Origin: SHYQ01 sp041674525
Lineage (GTDB): Bacteria; Chloroflexota; Dehalococcoidia; UBA2979
DNA length: 64,000 nt
Direction: 5' to 3'
Assembly: GCA_041674525.1 (NCBI GenBank)
Contig: JBAYVN010000004.1
Span: 13,258 to 77,257, forward strand
Shown here: in pieces, positions 42,499 to 51,219 of the stretch
Numbering within the stretch: the first letter of the stretch is position 1
How the letters are laid out: each line of letters begins with the position of its first letter
Translations under genes and position numbers: made by a program
The notes under the pieces: model-generated
What the model was told of the DNA's origin: nothing
Seen by the model: only the letters and a program-made list of their open reading frames with translations
Databases searched by the model: none

Positions 42499-43553
42499 CA
42501 CGAGGCGCCAGGCGCCACGGCGCCCTCGGCGGCGGTGGCGACGGGTGGCGACCACGTGTGGGTGTCAAACGCCCAGCGGAAGAGCGCGGCCCCATCGGAG
42601 GCGCGGTCGGGGGAGCGCAGCACGACGACAAGCACGCGGTGCCCGTCGCGCGTGACGGAGCCGACGAGCGTCTGGCGCGCCGTGCGCGTGTATCCCGTCT
42701 TCACGCCGTCGACGCCGGGAAGTCGCGAGTAGAGCGGGTTGAGCGTGCCCAGGTCGTACGTCGCGAGCGCGCCGGTCACGACGCGGTACCGGGTGCTCAC
42801 GATCTCGCGGAAGTCCTGGCGTTGCATGGCCACGCGCGTCAACACGGCGAGGTCGAACGCGGAGGAGTAGTGACTCGTGGCGTCCAGACCGTGCGGGTTC
42901 GCGAAGTGGGTGTCGACGAGTCCGAGCTCGGCGGCGCGCTGGTTCATGAGCGCGACGAACGCATCCGTCGAACCGCTGACATGCTCCGCGATCGCGAGCG
43001 CGGCGTCGTTCCCGGAGGGGAGCATGAGCCCGTAGAGCAGGCCTTCCAGCGTCAGCCGCTCGCCGGGCACGAGGCCCATCACGGTGCTGCCGCGCATCCG
43101 GCGGCTGTCCACGGTGACCTCGACCTGGTCCTCGAGATGGGCGCGTTCGAGGGCGAGCAGGGCCGTCATGATCTTCGTGAGGCTCGCCTCCGGGAGGCGG
43201 ATGTGGGCGTCCTTCTCGTACAGCACGACGCCGCTCGTCTCGTCGATCACGATCGCGGAATCGCTGGCGATGGCGGGCGCCGGCGGGGCCTCGGGAACGA
43301 GGCTGGGGGCGGGCCCCCACGCGATCATCCGCGCCGGCACGGGCGCCGGCGCGGGGACGAGCACCGCGGGGGCGGGCACGGCCTCCTCGATCGGGGCGCT
43401 TCGGGACGTCGAGGGACGCACGGGCGCCCCACCGCCTTCGCGGGCGCTCAGGACAGCGGGGCGAGCGAGCGCGGCGGATCCCAGCGCCATCAGCAGGACG
43501 GCCAGGAACGCGAGGTGCCGGAAGAACTGCGGGTGCCGGTTGAGGCGCGTCAT
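42498..43553 (-). CDS. D-alanyl-D-alanine carboxypeptidase (S11 family)
   Basis: A 351-residue penicillin-binding protein: N-terminal signal/anchor (about 12-30), Ala/Pro-rich linker, then the catalytic motifs SLTK (124-127), SGN (180-182) and KTG (in GVDGVKTGYT). It trims the terminal D-Ala of peptidoglycan stems outside the membrane. I prefer the ATG at 43553 (GGTCCAGGA upstream, signal peptide follows) to one 78 bases earlier. It heads an operon with the amidase and deacetylase, all translationally coupled. Confidence 0.93.
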   Translation of the reverse strand: MTRLNRHPQFFRHLAFLAVLLMALGSAALARPAVLSAREGGGAPVRPSTSRSAPIEEAVPAPAVLVPAPAPVPARMIAWGPAPSLVPEAPPAPAIASDSAIVIDETSGVVLYEKDAHIRLPEASLTKIMTALLALERAHLEDQVEVTVDSRRMRGSTVMGLVPGERLTLEGLLYGLMLPSGNDAALAIAEHVSGSTDAFVALMNQRAAELGLVDTHFANPHGLDATSHYSSAFDLAVLTRVAMQRQDFREIVSTRYRVVTGALATYDLGTLNPLYSRLPGVDGVKTGYTRTARQTLVGSVTRDGHRVLVVVLRSPDRASDGAALFRWAFDTHTWSPPVATAAEGAVAPGAS

Positions 43554-43657
43554 TCCTGGACCCTGGGCGGTGCGGCGGGTGCTGACAGTGAACACGAAAC
43601 CGTGCCGTGCTGCGAGCCGCGCAATCCTCACGCCCCGCCGCCCGCCCGGCGCGGGAG

Positions 43658-44587
43658 CTAGACCAGTCTGCTCCCGCCCCCGGCGGGACCGCCGTCCGGG
43701 GCTCCGCGATCACGCTGGTCGCGCTGATCGCGGAGGAATGCCTCCACGCCGTCGATCACGGCTGCGGGATCCAGGGTCTCTGCCGCGGCCGGTGGCTCGG
43801 GCGGGGAGGCATCGTCGTACTGCTCCTCCAGCCCGCGGACGATGTCCACGAGCTGCGGCTGCGCGGCGAAGGCGTCCACGAGCGCAATGTCGGCGCGGGC
43901 CACCTCGCCATCGACCTCCTCGAGGGAGGTGCGCGTGCCCAGCGCGCGGTCGATCGCCGTCACCAGGGCGCGGACGGCGTACGGGTTCGCGTCCCCATCG
44001 ATGTAGAACGGAGCGATTGCGGTGAGGGAGAACCCACTGCGCCCACGCGCGCGCTCCTCGATGGCGATCGCCATGGCGTAGGAGGCCGGGCCCTGGTATC
44101 GCGGCGCACGGGAGGGCAGGCCGAAGAGCGCGGCCTCCCCCTCGCCGGCGCCGACGAGGTGCATCGGAATCGGGCGGCTGTGGGGGGTTCCGCCGGGGTA
44201 GGCGTTCACGATCATGGACTGCTCGACGCCCAGCGCCTCGGCGACGGAGGCGAACGCCTCGCCGTACGAGCGCCAGCGGAGGTGCGGCTCCGCGCCCGCG
44301 AACAGCACGATGTCGCGCCCGGCGCCCTCGGGGCGGGCGACCGCGAAGCGCGCCTCGGGCCAGTCCAGCACGCGCGTTCGATCCTCGATGCGGACGGTGG
44401 GGCGCAGGACGCTGAAGTCGAAGTAACGGTCGGGATCGATCTCCGCGACCGGGCGGGCGCTCCAGTGCTGCGCGAGGTACGCCACGGCGGCCACCGCCGA
44501 GGAGCCGTTGTGGCCGTCGAAGGCGGCGATCAGCAGAGGGCGGTCCAGCGGCCGAACGTCACCGGTGACTCGGACATCCGGGTGCAT
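43658..44587 (-). CDS. PAC2 family protein
   Basis: The 309-residue protein has the PAC2 (proteasome assembly chaperone-like, DUF75) signature: LLIAAFDGHNGSSAVAAVAYLAQHW, YFDFSVLRPTVRIEDRTRVLDWP, DIVLFAGAEPHLRWRSY, and the GTPHSRPIPM loop. It is cytosolic. In bacteria and archaea this fold is common in Actinomycetota and Chloroflexota but its role is unsettled; a chaperone-like role has been suggested for the archaeal and eukaryotic relatives. GAGGAG precedes the ATG at 44587. It stands just upstream, divergently, of the thiamine riboswitch. Confidence 0.85.
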   Translation of the reverse strand: MHPDVRVTGDVRPLDRPLLIAAFDGHNGSSAVAAVAYLAQHWSARPVAEIDPDRYFDFSVLRPTVRIEDRTRVLDWPEARFAVARPEGAGRDIVLFAGAEPHLRWRSYGEAFASVAEALGVEQSMIVNAYPGGTPHSRPIPMHLVGAGEGEAALFGLPSRAPRYQGPASYAMAIAIEERARGRSGFSLTAIAPFYIDGDANPYAVRALVTAIDRALGTRTSLEEVDGEVARADIALVDAFAAQPQLVDIVRGLEEQYDDASPPEPPAAAETLDPAAVIDGVEAFLRDQRDQRDRGAPDGGPAGGGSRLV

Positions 44588-44719
44588 CCTGCACTCCTCG
44601 ACCCCCTGCTGCCTGCAGCAGGCATTGCAGAGCCAGTTTAGCACTCTCGCGATGAGACTGCTAAACCGTCCCCGGGATGACGCGGGGGTGGGGGGAGTGG
44701 TAGATTGGGCGCCAGCACA

Positions 44720-44806
44720 GCACACGGGGTGGTCGGAACGAGCCCGTTCCGGCCTGAGATCAGACCCGCGAACCTGATCCGGGTAATTCCGGCGGAGGGA
44801 TTGTGC
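44720..44806 (+). promoter_or_regulatory. TPP riboswitch (thi-box)
   Basis: The RNA would have the diagnostic thi-box parts: CTGAGAT in the J3/2 loop (44754-44760), then ACCC..GAACCTGATC and GGGTAATTCC, with a P1 stem GCACA/TGTGC closing it. It lies about 90 bases before thiD, so thiamine pyrophosphate would repress the ten-gene operon, most likely by hiding the start or terminating transcription. A clear terminator was not identified. Confidence 0.95.
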
Positions 44807-44894
44807 GCTCGAGGGCGAAACCGCCCACCTGCGCCCGAACGCAGTCTGACAGTGCACCGCCCCGCCTCGCCGTGCCCGGATCACGGAGGCTGAC

Positions 44895-45746
44895 ATGCGC
44901 ACGGTGCTCACGGTCGCCGGCTCGGACAGTGGCGCCGGGGCGGGGATCCAGGCGGACCTGAAGGCGATCGCCGCCAACGGCGCCTATGGCCTCTCGATCC
45001 TCACCTCCGTGACGGCGCAGAACACCCACGCCGTGACTGCCGCCCTCGCTCTGCCCGCGGAACTCATCGAGGAGCAGTTCGCGGCGATCTTCGCCGACTT
45101 CGCGCCGGCCGCGACCAAGAGCGGCATGCTCGCCGACCGCGAGCGCGTTGAGGTGGTGGCACGCGCGATGCGCCGCTACCGGCCGCCGCATTATGTCATG
45201 GACCCCGTGATGGTCTCCAAGTCCGGCTTCCCGCTCCTCGAGCACGACGCCATCGAGGTGTTGCAGTCGCAGCTGCTGCCGCTCGCGGAGGTGGTGACCC
45301 CGAACGTGCACGAGGCGCAACTGCTGGCGGGGATGCCGATCGCCACGCTGGAGGATGCCCGCGTCGCGGCGGCCCGCATCCTCGAGCAGGGCCCGCGGGC
45401 GGTGATCCTGAAGGGCGGCCACCTCCAGGAGCGCCCCGGCACCGACCTCCTGCTCACGGCGAGCGGCTCGCGGCTCTTCGAGGGCGAGTTCATCGAGAGC
45501 ACGAGCACGCACGGCACCGGGTGCACGTTCTCCTCCGCGCTCGCGACGCAGCTGGCGCACGGGCACTCGCTGGAGGACGCGGTGGCGATCGCGAAGGCCT
45601 ACCTCACCGAGACGATCCGGCACGCGCCCGGCCTGGGCGGAGGGTCCGGGCCCACCGACCACTTCTTCTATCTGCGCGGCGGTGACCCCGCACCGTGGCT
45701 CGCACGGCTGGGGGTCTCGGTAGACGCGATGGAGGAGCGGCGATGA
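44895..45746 (+). CDS. thiD: Hydroxymethylpyrimidine/phosphomethylpyrimidine kinase ThiD
   Basis: The 283-residue kinase has AGSDSGAGAGIQADLKAIAANGAYG near the N-terminus, DPVMVSKSG, VTPNVHEAQLLAG, VILKGGHL and the catalytic loop STHGTGCTFSSALA, all typical of ThiD. It phosphorylates HMP twice for coupling to the thiazole. It is the first gene after the TPP riboswitch and overlaps thiE by ATGA. Confidence 0.96.
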   Translation: MRTVLTVAGSDSGAGAGIQADLKAIAANGAYGLSILTSVTAQNTHAVTAALALPAELIEEQFAAIFADFAPAATKSGMLADRERVEVVARAMRRYRPPHYVMDPVMVSKSGFPLLEHDAIEVLQSQLLPLAEVVTPNVHEAQLLAGMPIATLEDARVAAARILEQGPRAVILKGGHLQERPGTDLLLTASGSRLFEGEFIESTSTHGTGCTFSSALATQLAHGHSLEDAVAIAKAYLTETIRHAPGLGGGSGPTDHFFYLRGGDPAPWLARLGVSVDAMEERR

Positions 45747-46444
45747 ACGACAGCCGATCCGGCGCGCTGCCCGCTCGCCCGGACATTCCACGACTGCAGG
45801 TGATCACCGACGAGACGGTGCAGACACGGCACAGCCACGCCGCACTGGCGGCGATGGCCGCGCGCGGCGGCGCAGACGCGGTGCAGTTCCGTGAGAAGCG
45901 CCCCTGGACCGCGCGCGAGCGCATCGAGGTCGCGCGCGCCTGCCTCGACGCCTGCCACGAGCACGGCGCGATGCTGCTGGTGGACGACTTCGCGGATGTC
46001 GCACTGGCCGTCGGCGCGGGTGCCATCCACCTGGGGCGGAACGACCTGGACGTGGTGACGGCCCGCCGGATCGTGGGCCCGGGGGTGATCATCGGCGGCA
46101 CGGCGAACAGCTACGAGGAGGCGACGGGCGTCTGGTCGACGGACGTCGACTACATCGGCGTGGGTCCCGTCTACGGCACCCAATCGAAGGCGAACCCGGC
46201 GCCGGACATGGGCCTGGAGACCCTCGCACGGATCTGCGCGGACTCGCCGGTGCCGGTCGTGGCCATCGGCAGCATCACTCCGGAGCGGATCCCCGAGGTG
46301 ATCGCGGCGGGTGCGTACGGTGTCGCGGTGCTCTCCGCGGTGGTCTCGGCGGACGACCCGATCGCCGCGACGGCGCGCTGCCGCGCGGCGCTGCTGGCGG
46401 CGCTGGCGCGGCGCGCGGCGGGGTCGAGGGGCGCACCGGCGTGA
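45743..46444 (+). CDS. thiE: Thiamine-phosphate synthase ThiE
   Basis: A 233-residue TIM-barrel with the ThiE substrate-binding stretches: AVQFREKR (pyrimidine site, QxREK), LVDDFADVALAVGAGAIHLG, IIGGTANSYEEA, and GVGPVYGTQSKANPAP near 145-160. It joins HMP-PP and the thiazole phosphate. It has all the residues expected, unlike the second copy downstream, which is shorter. It overlaps both neighbours. Confidence 0.93.
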   Translation: MNDSRSGALPARPDIPRLQVITDETVQTRHSHAALAAMAARGGADAVQFREKRPWTARERIEVARACLDACHEHGAMLLVDDFADVALAVGAGAIHLGRNDLDVVTARRIVGPGVIIGGTANSYEEATGVWSTDVDYIGVGPVYGTQSKANPAPDMGLETLARICADSPVPVVAIGSITPERIPEVIAAGAYGVAVLSAVVSADDPIAATARCRAALLAALARRAAGSRGAPA

Positions 46445-47607
46445 CAGCGACACCGACGGGCACAACGGATGTGGCGATCGTGGGCGGCGGGATCATCGGC
46501 CTGGCGGTCGCGCACGCCCTCGCGCAACGCGGGCGGCGCGTCACAGTCATCGAGGAGGCGCAGATCGGCGAGCGCGCCGCCGCGGGCGTGGCCGCCGGGA
46601 TGCTCGCTCCTTCGTCGGAGGTTGACCTCACCGACCCGCGGCTCACCCACCTCGCGCTGGCCAGTCACGAGGCATACCCGGAGTGGAGCGCCGCGCTGGA
46701 ACGCGAGAGCGGCATCGCCACCGGCTACGACGCGACCGGCACGCTGCTCGTCGCGCTGCACCGCGACCACATCGCGCTGATCGAGCACCTGCACGCCTTC
46801 CAGGTGGAGCGCGGCCTGGCCGCGGAGCGACTGACCGGCCGCGAGGCGCGCGAGGAGGAGCCGTACCTGGCGCCGGGGATCGCGGGCGCCCTCCGCATGC
46901 CGGACGCGCAGGTGGACCCCCGGCGGCTGCTGCGCGCGCTGCCGGTGGCGCTGGATCGCGCCGGCGGGACGCTGCTCACCGGCACGCACGTCGCGAGCGT
47001 CTCGCCCGGCAGCGAGGGCGGGGAGTACGAGGTCGCGATCGAGCACGACGGCGCGCGCTCCACGCTGCGGGCGGCGCAGGTGGTGATCGCCGCCGGCGCG
47101 TGGTCGCGCCAGGTGGCCTCGCCGATCGAGGGGCTGCCGGTGCTGCCGCTGCCGATGCGCCCCGTGAAGGGCCAGATCCTGCGCCTGCGCGGCGAACGCC
47201 TCGCGCGTCACGTGGTGCGCACCCCGGACGTGTACCTGGTGCCCCGCGCGGACGGCGAGCTGGTCGTCGGCGCGTCGATGGAGGACCAGGGCTTCGATGC
47301 GCGCCCGACGGCGGGCGCGGTGCACGACCTGCTGCGCGAGGCGCGGCGCGTCCTGCCGGGGATCGCGGAGCTGGAGCTGGCGGAGTGCGGGGTCGGCTTC
47401 CGCCCGGCGCTGCGCGACCACCTCCCCGCGATCGGCTGCGTGGACGGCGCCGGGCTGTTCGCGGCCACGGGGCACTTCCGCAACGGTGTCGAGCTGGCGC
47501 CGATCACGGCACGCCTGCTCGCCGACCTGATGTGCGACGGCCGCCTCGACGCGCTCCTGGAGCCGTTCGCGCCGGGGCGCTTCGCGCCGAGCGAGGCCGC
47601 GAGATGA
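46441..47607 (+). CDS. thiO: Glycine oxidase ThiO
   Basis: The 388-residue FAD enzyme has DVAIVGGGIIGLAVAHALAQRG (about 10-31), VIEEAQIGERAAAGVAAGMLAP, and the C-terminal GHFRNGVELAPITARLLADL typical of ThiO. It oxidises glycine to dehydroglycine, which ThiG uses for the thiazole ring, so the route here is aerobic rather than ThiH-based. It begins with GTG overlapping the thiE stop. Confidence 0.95.
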   Translation: MTATPTGTTDVAIVGGGIIGLAVAHALAQRGRRVTVIEEAQIGERAAAGVAAGMLAPSSEVDLTDPRLTHLALASHEAYPEWSAALERESGIATGYDATGTLLVALHRDHIALIEHLHAFQVERGLAAERLTGREAREEEPYLAPGIAGALRMPDAQVDPRRLLRALPVALDRAGGTLLTGTHVASVSPGSEGGEYEVAIEHDGARSTLRAAQVVIAAGAWSRQVASPIEGLPVLPLPMRPVKGQILRLRGERLARHVVRTPDVYLVPRADGELVVGASMEDQGFDARPTAGAVHDLLREARRVLPGIAELELAECGVGFRPALRDHLPAIGCVDGAGLFAATGHFRNGVELAPITARLLADLMCDGRLDALLEPFAPGRFAPSEAAR

Positions 47608-47825
47608 GCGCGGCGAACGAGATCAACGAGATCACAGTGCGCGTCAACGGCGAGCCGCAAGCCCTCCGCCCCGGGACGACGCTCGCGGACCTCGTGCCCG
47701 CGGCGTGGGCGCGCGGCGTCGCGGTGGCGCGCAACGACGAGATCGTGCCGCGCGCGCGCTGGGCGGAGACGCCGGTGCAGGCGGGCGACGCGATCGAGAT
47801 CGTGCGCCCGGTGCAGGGTGGCTGA
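47604..47825 (+). CDS. thiS: Sulfur carrier protein ThiS
   Basis: A 73-residue ubiquitin-fold protein ending in Gly-Gly (PVQGG), the site of thiocarboxylation. Segments ITVRVNGEPQALRPGTTLADLV and VAVARNDEIVPRARWAETPVQAGDAIEIV match the family throughout. The ThiF adenylyltransferase that charges it is not in this operon and must be elsewhere, or be replaced by a MoeB-like protein. It overlaps thiO by ATGA. Confidence 0.95.
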   Translation: MSAANEINEITVRVNGEPQALRPGTTLADLVPAAWARGVAVARNDEIVPRARWAETPVQAGDAIEIVRPVQGG

Positions 47826-47841
47826 ACGGGTGGAGGCCGAG

Positions 47842-48684
47842 ATGAGTGATCACACGACGCAACCGGATCGCCCGGGGCTGCCGGGCGAGGAGCCATGGGA
47901 ACTCGCGGGGCTGACGCTGCACTCGCGGCTGCTGCTGGGCACCTCGCGGTACCCGAGCACGCAGGTGCTGCTGGATGCGCTCGATGCGTCGGGGACGGGG
48001 CTGGTCACGGTCGCGCTGCGGCGCGTGGACCCGAACCGCGGCGCGGACGGCGAAAGCCTGTACGACCTGCTGACCGCGCGCGGGCTCGCCCTGCTGCCGA
48101 ACACCGCGGGCTGCTTCACGGCGAAGGAGGCGGTGCTGACCGCCGAGCTGGGGCGCGAGGCGCTGGCTACCTCACGCGTGAAGCTGGAGGTGATCGCGGA
48201 CGAGGAGACACTGCTCCCCGACGTGGAGGAGCTGCTGGTCGCCGCGCGCGAGCTGGTGTCGCGCGGGTTCCAGGTGCTGCCGTACACCACGGACGACCCG
48301 ATCATCGCGCAGCGGCTGGAGGAGATCGGCTGCGTGGCGGTGATGCCGCTGGGCGCGCCGATCGGATCCGGCCTCGGCATCCGCAACCCGCACAACATCC
48401 AGATGATCAAGGACCGCGCGGGCGTCCCGGTGATCGTGGACGCCGGCGTGGGGACCGCCTCGGACGTCGCGGTGGCGTTCGAGCTGGGCGTGGACGCGGT
48501 GCTGATGAACACCGCCGTGGCGCAGGCGCGCCAGCCGGTGCGCATGGCGCGCGCGATGCGCGCGGCGGCGATCGCGGGGCGGGAGGCATTCCTCGCCGGC
48601 CGCATGCCGCGGCGCTTCTACGGCGAGGCCTCCTCGCCGATGGCGGGGCGCATCGGCGCGGCGCAGCAGGCGGCGTGGCCGTGA
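47842..48684 (+). CDS. thiG: Thiazole synthase ThiG
   Basis: The 280-residue TIM barrel has LHSRLLLGTSRYPS, LLPNTAGCFTAKEAV, the Schiff-base Lys in VKLEVIADEETLLPD, AVMPLGAPIGSGLGIRNPHNI and IVDAGVGTASDVAVAFELGVDAVLMNTAVA. It builds the thiazole phosphate from DXP, dehydroglycine and ThiS thiocarboxylate. I chose the ATG at 47842, with GGAGG five bases upstream; a GTG at 47818 overlapping the thiS stop is also possible and would add eight residues. Confidence 0.96.
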   Translation: MSDHTTQPDRPGLPGEEPWELAGLTLHSRLLLGTSRYPSTQVLLDALDASGTGLVTVALRRVDPNRGADGESLYDLLTARGLALLPNTAGCFTAKEAVLTAELGREALATSRVKLEVIADEETLLPDVEELLVAARELVSRGFQVLPYTTDDPIIAQRLEEIGCVAVMPLGAPIGSGLGIRNPHNIQMIKDRAGVPVIVDAGVGTASDVAVAFELGVDAVLMNTAVAQARQPVRMARAMRAAAIAGREAFLAGRMPRRFYGEASSPMAGRIGAAQQAAWP

Positions 48685-49334
48685 GCCCGCACGCCTTTCC
48701 CGCGCGCCTGCTGGTGGTCGCCGACCGCGACTACGCGGGCGACGACGAGCGCTGGCTGGCGCTGATCGCGGAGGTCGCCTCCATCGCTGCCACCGAGGCG
48801 GGCCCGATCGCGATCCAGGTGCGCGCGAAGGGGACCGCCTCGCACGAGGCCGGCGCGCTCGCTGCGCGGGCCCGGGACGTGGTGCCTCGCGGCGTGCCGC
48901 TGCTGCTGAACGGCGACGCGGCGCTCGCGGGGCGGCTGGGTTACAGCGGCGTCCACTGGCCGGAGAACGACATCCCGTCGACGCGCCCGCCCCACGCCCT
49001 GACGTACTGGAGCGCTGCGGTGCACTCCGTGGACGCGGCGCGGCGCGCCGAGCGGGCCGGCGCGGACATCGCGGTGTTCGGCGCGGTATACGCGCCCGGC
49101 TCGCACCCCGGCGAGGGCTCCGGCACGGAAGCCCTGCGCGAGGTGGTGCGCGCCGTCTCGCTGCCGGTGTTCGCGATCGGCGGCATCCACCCGGAGCAGG
49201 TCGCCGCATGCTTCGACGCCGGCGCGTCCGGCGTCGCGGTGGTCTCCGGCATCCTCGGCGCGCCCGACGTGCGCGCCGCCATCGACCGCTACCTGTCCGC
49301 AATCGACGAGGCTACCGAGGGGGCACGCGCGTGA
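48681..49334 (+). CDS. Second ThiE/TenI-like protein
   Basis: This 217-residue TIM barrel is a paralogue of ThiE: LLVVADRDY, IAIQVRAKGTASHE, LLLNGDAALAGRLGYSGVHWPENDI, VFGAVYAPGSHPGEGSG, FAIGGIHPEQVAACFDAGASGVAVVSGIL. In an operon that already has thiE, such a protein is usually TenI (thiazole tautomerase) or a second synthase. The absence of the REK motif (here QVRAK) argues for TenI, but I cannot be sure. It starts at GTG overlapping thiG. Confidence 0.8.
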   Translation: MSPHAFPARLLVVADRDYAGDDERWLALIAEVASIAATEAGPIAIQVRAKGTASHEAGALAARARDVVPRGVPLLLNGDAALAGRLGYSGVHWPENDIPSTRPPHALTYWSAAVHSVDAARRAERAGADIAVFGAVYAPGSHPGEGSGTEALREVVRAVSLPVFAIGGIHPEQVAACFDAGASGVAVVSGILGAPDVRAAIDRYLSAIDEATEGARA

Positions 49335-50398
49335 GTCAGACGCAACGATCCGGGCGGGGCGGGCGAGGCTGGTCGCGGCGCGACGTGCTGTCGCTCGGTG
49401 CGATGGGCCTCGGCGCGGCGGGGCTCGCCGCCATCGGCTGCAGGCCGCGACCGGAGGATGCCCGCGTCACCTCGGGTCTGGAGCGCGTTCGCCTGGCGCT
49501 GGACTGGACTCCGAACACCAACCACACCGGCTTCTTCGTCGCCGATCGCCTCGGGTGGTACCGCGAGGCGGGAATCCAGCTGGAGGTGCTGCCGTACTCC
49601 GGCGCGGCGGTGGAGACGCTGCTGGGGGCGGGGCAGGCCGACTTCGGCGTCTCGTTCCAGGACGCGCTGGTGTTCGCGCGCGCCTCCGGGCTGCCGATCG
49701 TCTCGACGATGGCGATCCTGCAGCACATCGCGACGGCGATCGCCGTCAAGGCGGATCGCACGGACGTGAAGACCCCGAAGGACCTCGACGGCAAGACGTA
49801 CGCGGGCTTCGGCCTGCCGTACGAGGTGCCGACGCTCCAGCGGGTGATCCGCAATGCCGGCGGCACCGGCAAGTTCGAGGTGGTGACGCTGAAGACGGCG
49901 GCATACGAGGCGCTCTACTCGGGCGCGGCGGACTTCACCGTGCCCTTCATCACCTGGGAGGCGATCGAGGCCGACCTGCACCGGCAGGCGCTGCGCACCT
50001 TCCGCTACGCCGACTACGGGTTCCCGGACTTCTACCAGGTGGTGCTCGCCGCGAACCAGGACTGGATCGCAAAGCATCGGGACCGGGCGCAGCGCTTCGT
50101 GCGCGCGACGGTGCGCGGCTTCGAGCTCGCGGCGAGGCAGCCGCACGAGGCGGCCCAGCACCTGATCGCCGCGAACCCGGGCGCGTTCACGGAACCGGAG
50201 CTGGTGGAGCGCAGCGCCAAGCTGCTCGCCGAGCAGTACTACCTCGATGAGCGCGGCAAGTTCGGCACGCAGACGCTGGAGCGGTGGACGGCGTACTCGA
50301 AGTTCCTGTACGGGACCGGCACGCTGGTGGACCCGCAGGGCAAGCAGCTGGCGAAGGAGCCCGACTGGTCCACGCACTTCACGAACGACCTGCTCTAA
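49331..50398 (+). CDS. thiY: ABC transporter substrate-binding lipoprotein, ThiY/NMT1-like
   Basis: The 355-residue protein has a twin-arginine motif (SRRDVLSLGAMG) and a lipobox with Cys37 (AAIGC). The mature part is of the NMT1/ThiY type: LDWTPNTNHTGFFVADRLGWYREAGI, GAAVETLLGAGQADFGVSFQD, TYAGFGLPYEVPTLQ and FPDFYQVVLAANQDWI. ThiY homologues bind formylaminopyrimidine-type HMP precursors for salvage. It starts at GTG overlapping the previous stop, and its own permease and ATPase follow. Confidence 0.9.
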   Translation: MSQTQRSGRGGRGWSRRDVLSLGAMGLGAAGLAAIGCRPRPEDARVTSGLERVRLALDWTPNTNHTGFFVADRLGWYREAGIQLEVLPYSGAAVETLLGAGQADFGVSFQDALVFARASGLPIVSTMAILQHIATAIAVKADRTDVKTPKDLDGKTYAGFGLPYEVPTLQRVIRNAGGTGKFEVVTLKTAAYEALYSGAADFTVPFITWEAIEADLHRQALRTFRYADYGFPDFYQVVLAANQDWIAKHRDRAQRFVRATVRGFELAARQPHEAAQHLIAANPGAFTEPELVERSAKLLAEQYYLDERGKFGTQTLERWTAYSKFLYGTGTLVDPQGKQLAKEPDWSTHFTNDLL

Positions 50399-50419
50399 CC
50401 GCTGGCACGAGGGGGACCC

Positions 50420-50443
50420 ATGGCCCCGCGGACTGGTTCATGA
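50420..50443 (+). promoter_or_regulatory. Seven-codon leader frame overlapping the thiX start
   Basis: ATG at 50420 follows AGGGGGACCC and encodes MAPRTGS before a TGA that overlaps the thiX ATG as ATGA. It could hand ribosomes to thiX by coupling, or be an accident. Confidence 0.35.
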
Positions 50444-51219
50444 ACCGCCAGGCGGCGCGCATACTCCCGGTGATCCTGCTGGTGGCGGCGATCCTCGCGG
50501 CGTGGGAGGTGTACGCGCGCGCCTCGGGCATCCGCCCGCAGGTGCTGCCCGCGCCCAGCCGCGTAGTGACCGAGGGCTGGGCGTTTCGCGGCCTCATCTG
50601 GTCGAACACCCTGCCGACGCTGGGCGAGACGGCGGCGGGCTTCTCGCTGGCGGTCCTGGCCGGCTCCGCCGCCGCCGTGGCGATCGACTTCTCGCAGGGC
50701 GTGCGGCGCGCGCTCTACCCCGTGCTCGTCGCATCGCAGGCGATCCCCATCGTGGCCGTCGCGCCGCTGCTGGTGCTGTGGTTCGGGTTCGGGATCGTGC
50801 CGAAGGCGCTGGTCGTGGCGCTGGTCACGTTCTTCCCGATCACCGTGGGGTGGGTGGACGGCTTCGCGGCCACGGAGCGGGCCGCCTCGAACCTGCTGCG
50901 ATCGATGGGCGCCAACCGGTGGCAGGTGTTCCGGCTGGTGCGCGTCCCCGGCGCCCTGCCCTCGTTCTTCTCGGGCCTGCGGATCGCCATCACCTACGCG
51001 GTGGTCGGGGCGATCTTCGCGGAGTACGTGGGCGCGAAGCGGGGGCTGGGGATCTTCATGCAACTCCAGCAGAACTCGTTTCGCACCGACCTGGTGATGG
51101 CGGCGGTCGCCGTGACGGCGGCGATCAGCGTCGCGCTCTTCCTCGCGACCTACGCGATCGAGCGCCTCGCGATCCCGTGGCACGAGGCGGCGCGCGCCGG
51201 GCGCGGAGCACCGCGATGA
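50440..51219 (+). CDS. thiX: ABC transporter permease ThiX
   Basis: A 259-residue permease with about six membrane segments and the ATPase-contact EAA loop AATERAASNLLRSMGANRWQVFRLVRVPGALP, as in the SsuC/TauC/ThiX family. The ATG at 50440 is the first usable start in frame; no strong Shine-Dalgarno precedes it, but a seven-codon frame with a good site (GGGGGA, 50420-50443) ends in TGA overlapping this ATG, which may bring ribosomes to it. It pairs with thiY and thiZ for salvage of thiamine pyrimidine precursors. Confidence 0.9.
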   Translation: MNRQAARILPVILLVAAILAAWEVYARASGIRPQVLPAPSRVVTEGWAFRGLIWSNTLPTLGETAAGFSLAVLAGSAAAVAIDFSQGVRRALYPVLVASQAIPIVAVAPLLVLWFGFGIVPKALVVALVTFFPITVGWVDGFAATERAASNLLRSMGANRWQVFRLVRVPGALPSFFSGLRIAITYAVVGAIFAEYVGAKRGLGIFMQLQQNSFRTDLVMAAVAVTAAISVALFLATYAIERLAIPWHEAARAGRGAPR

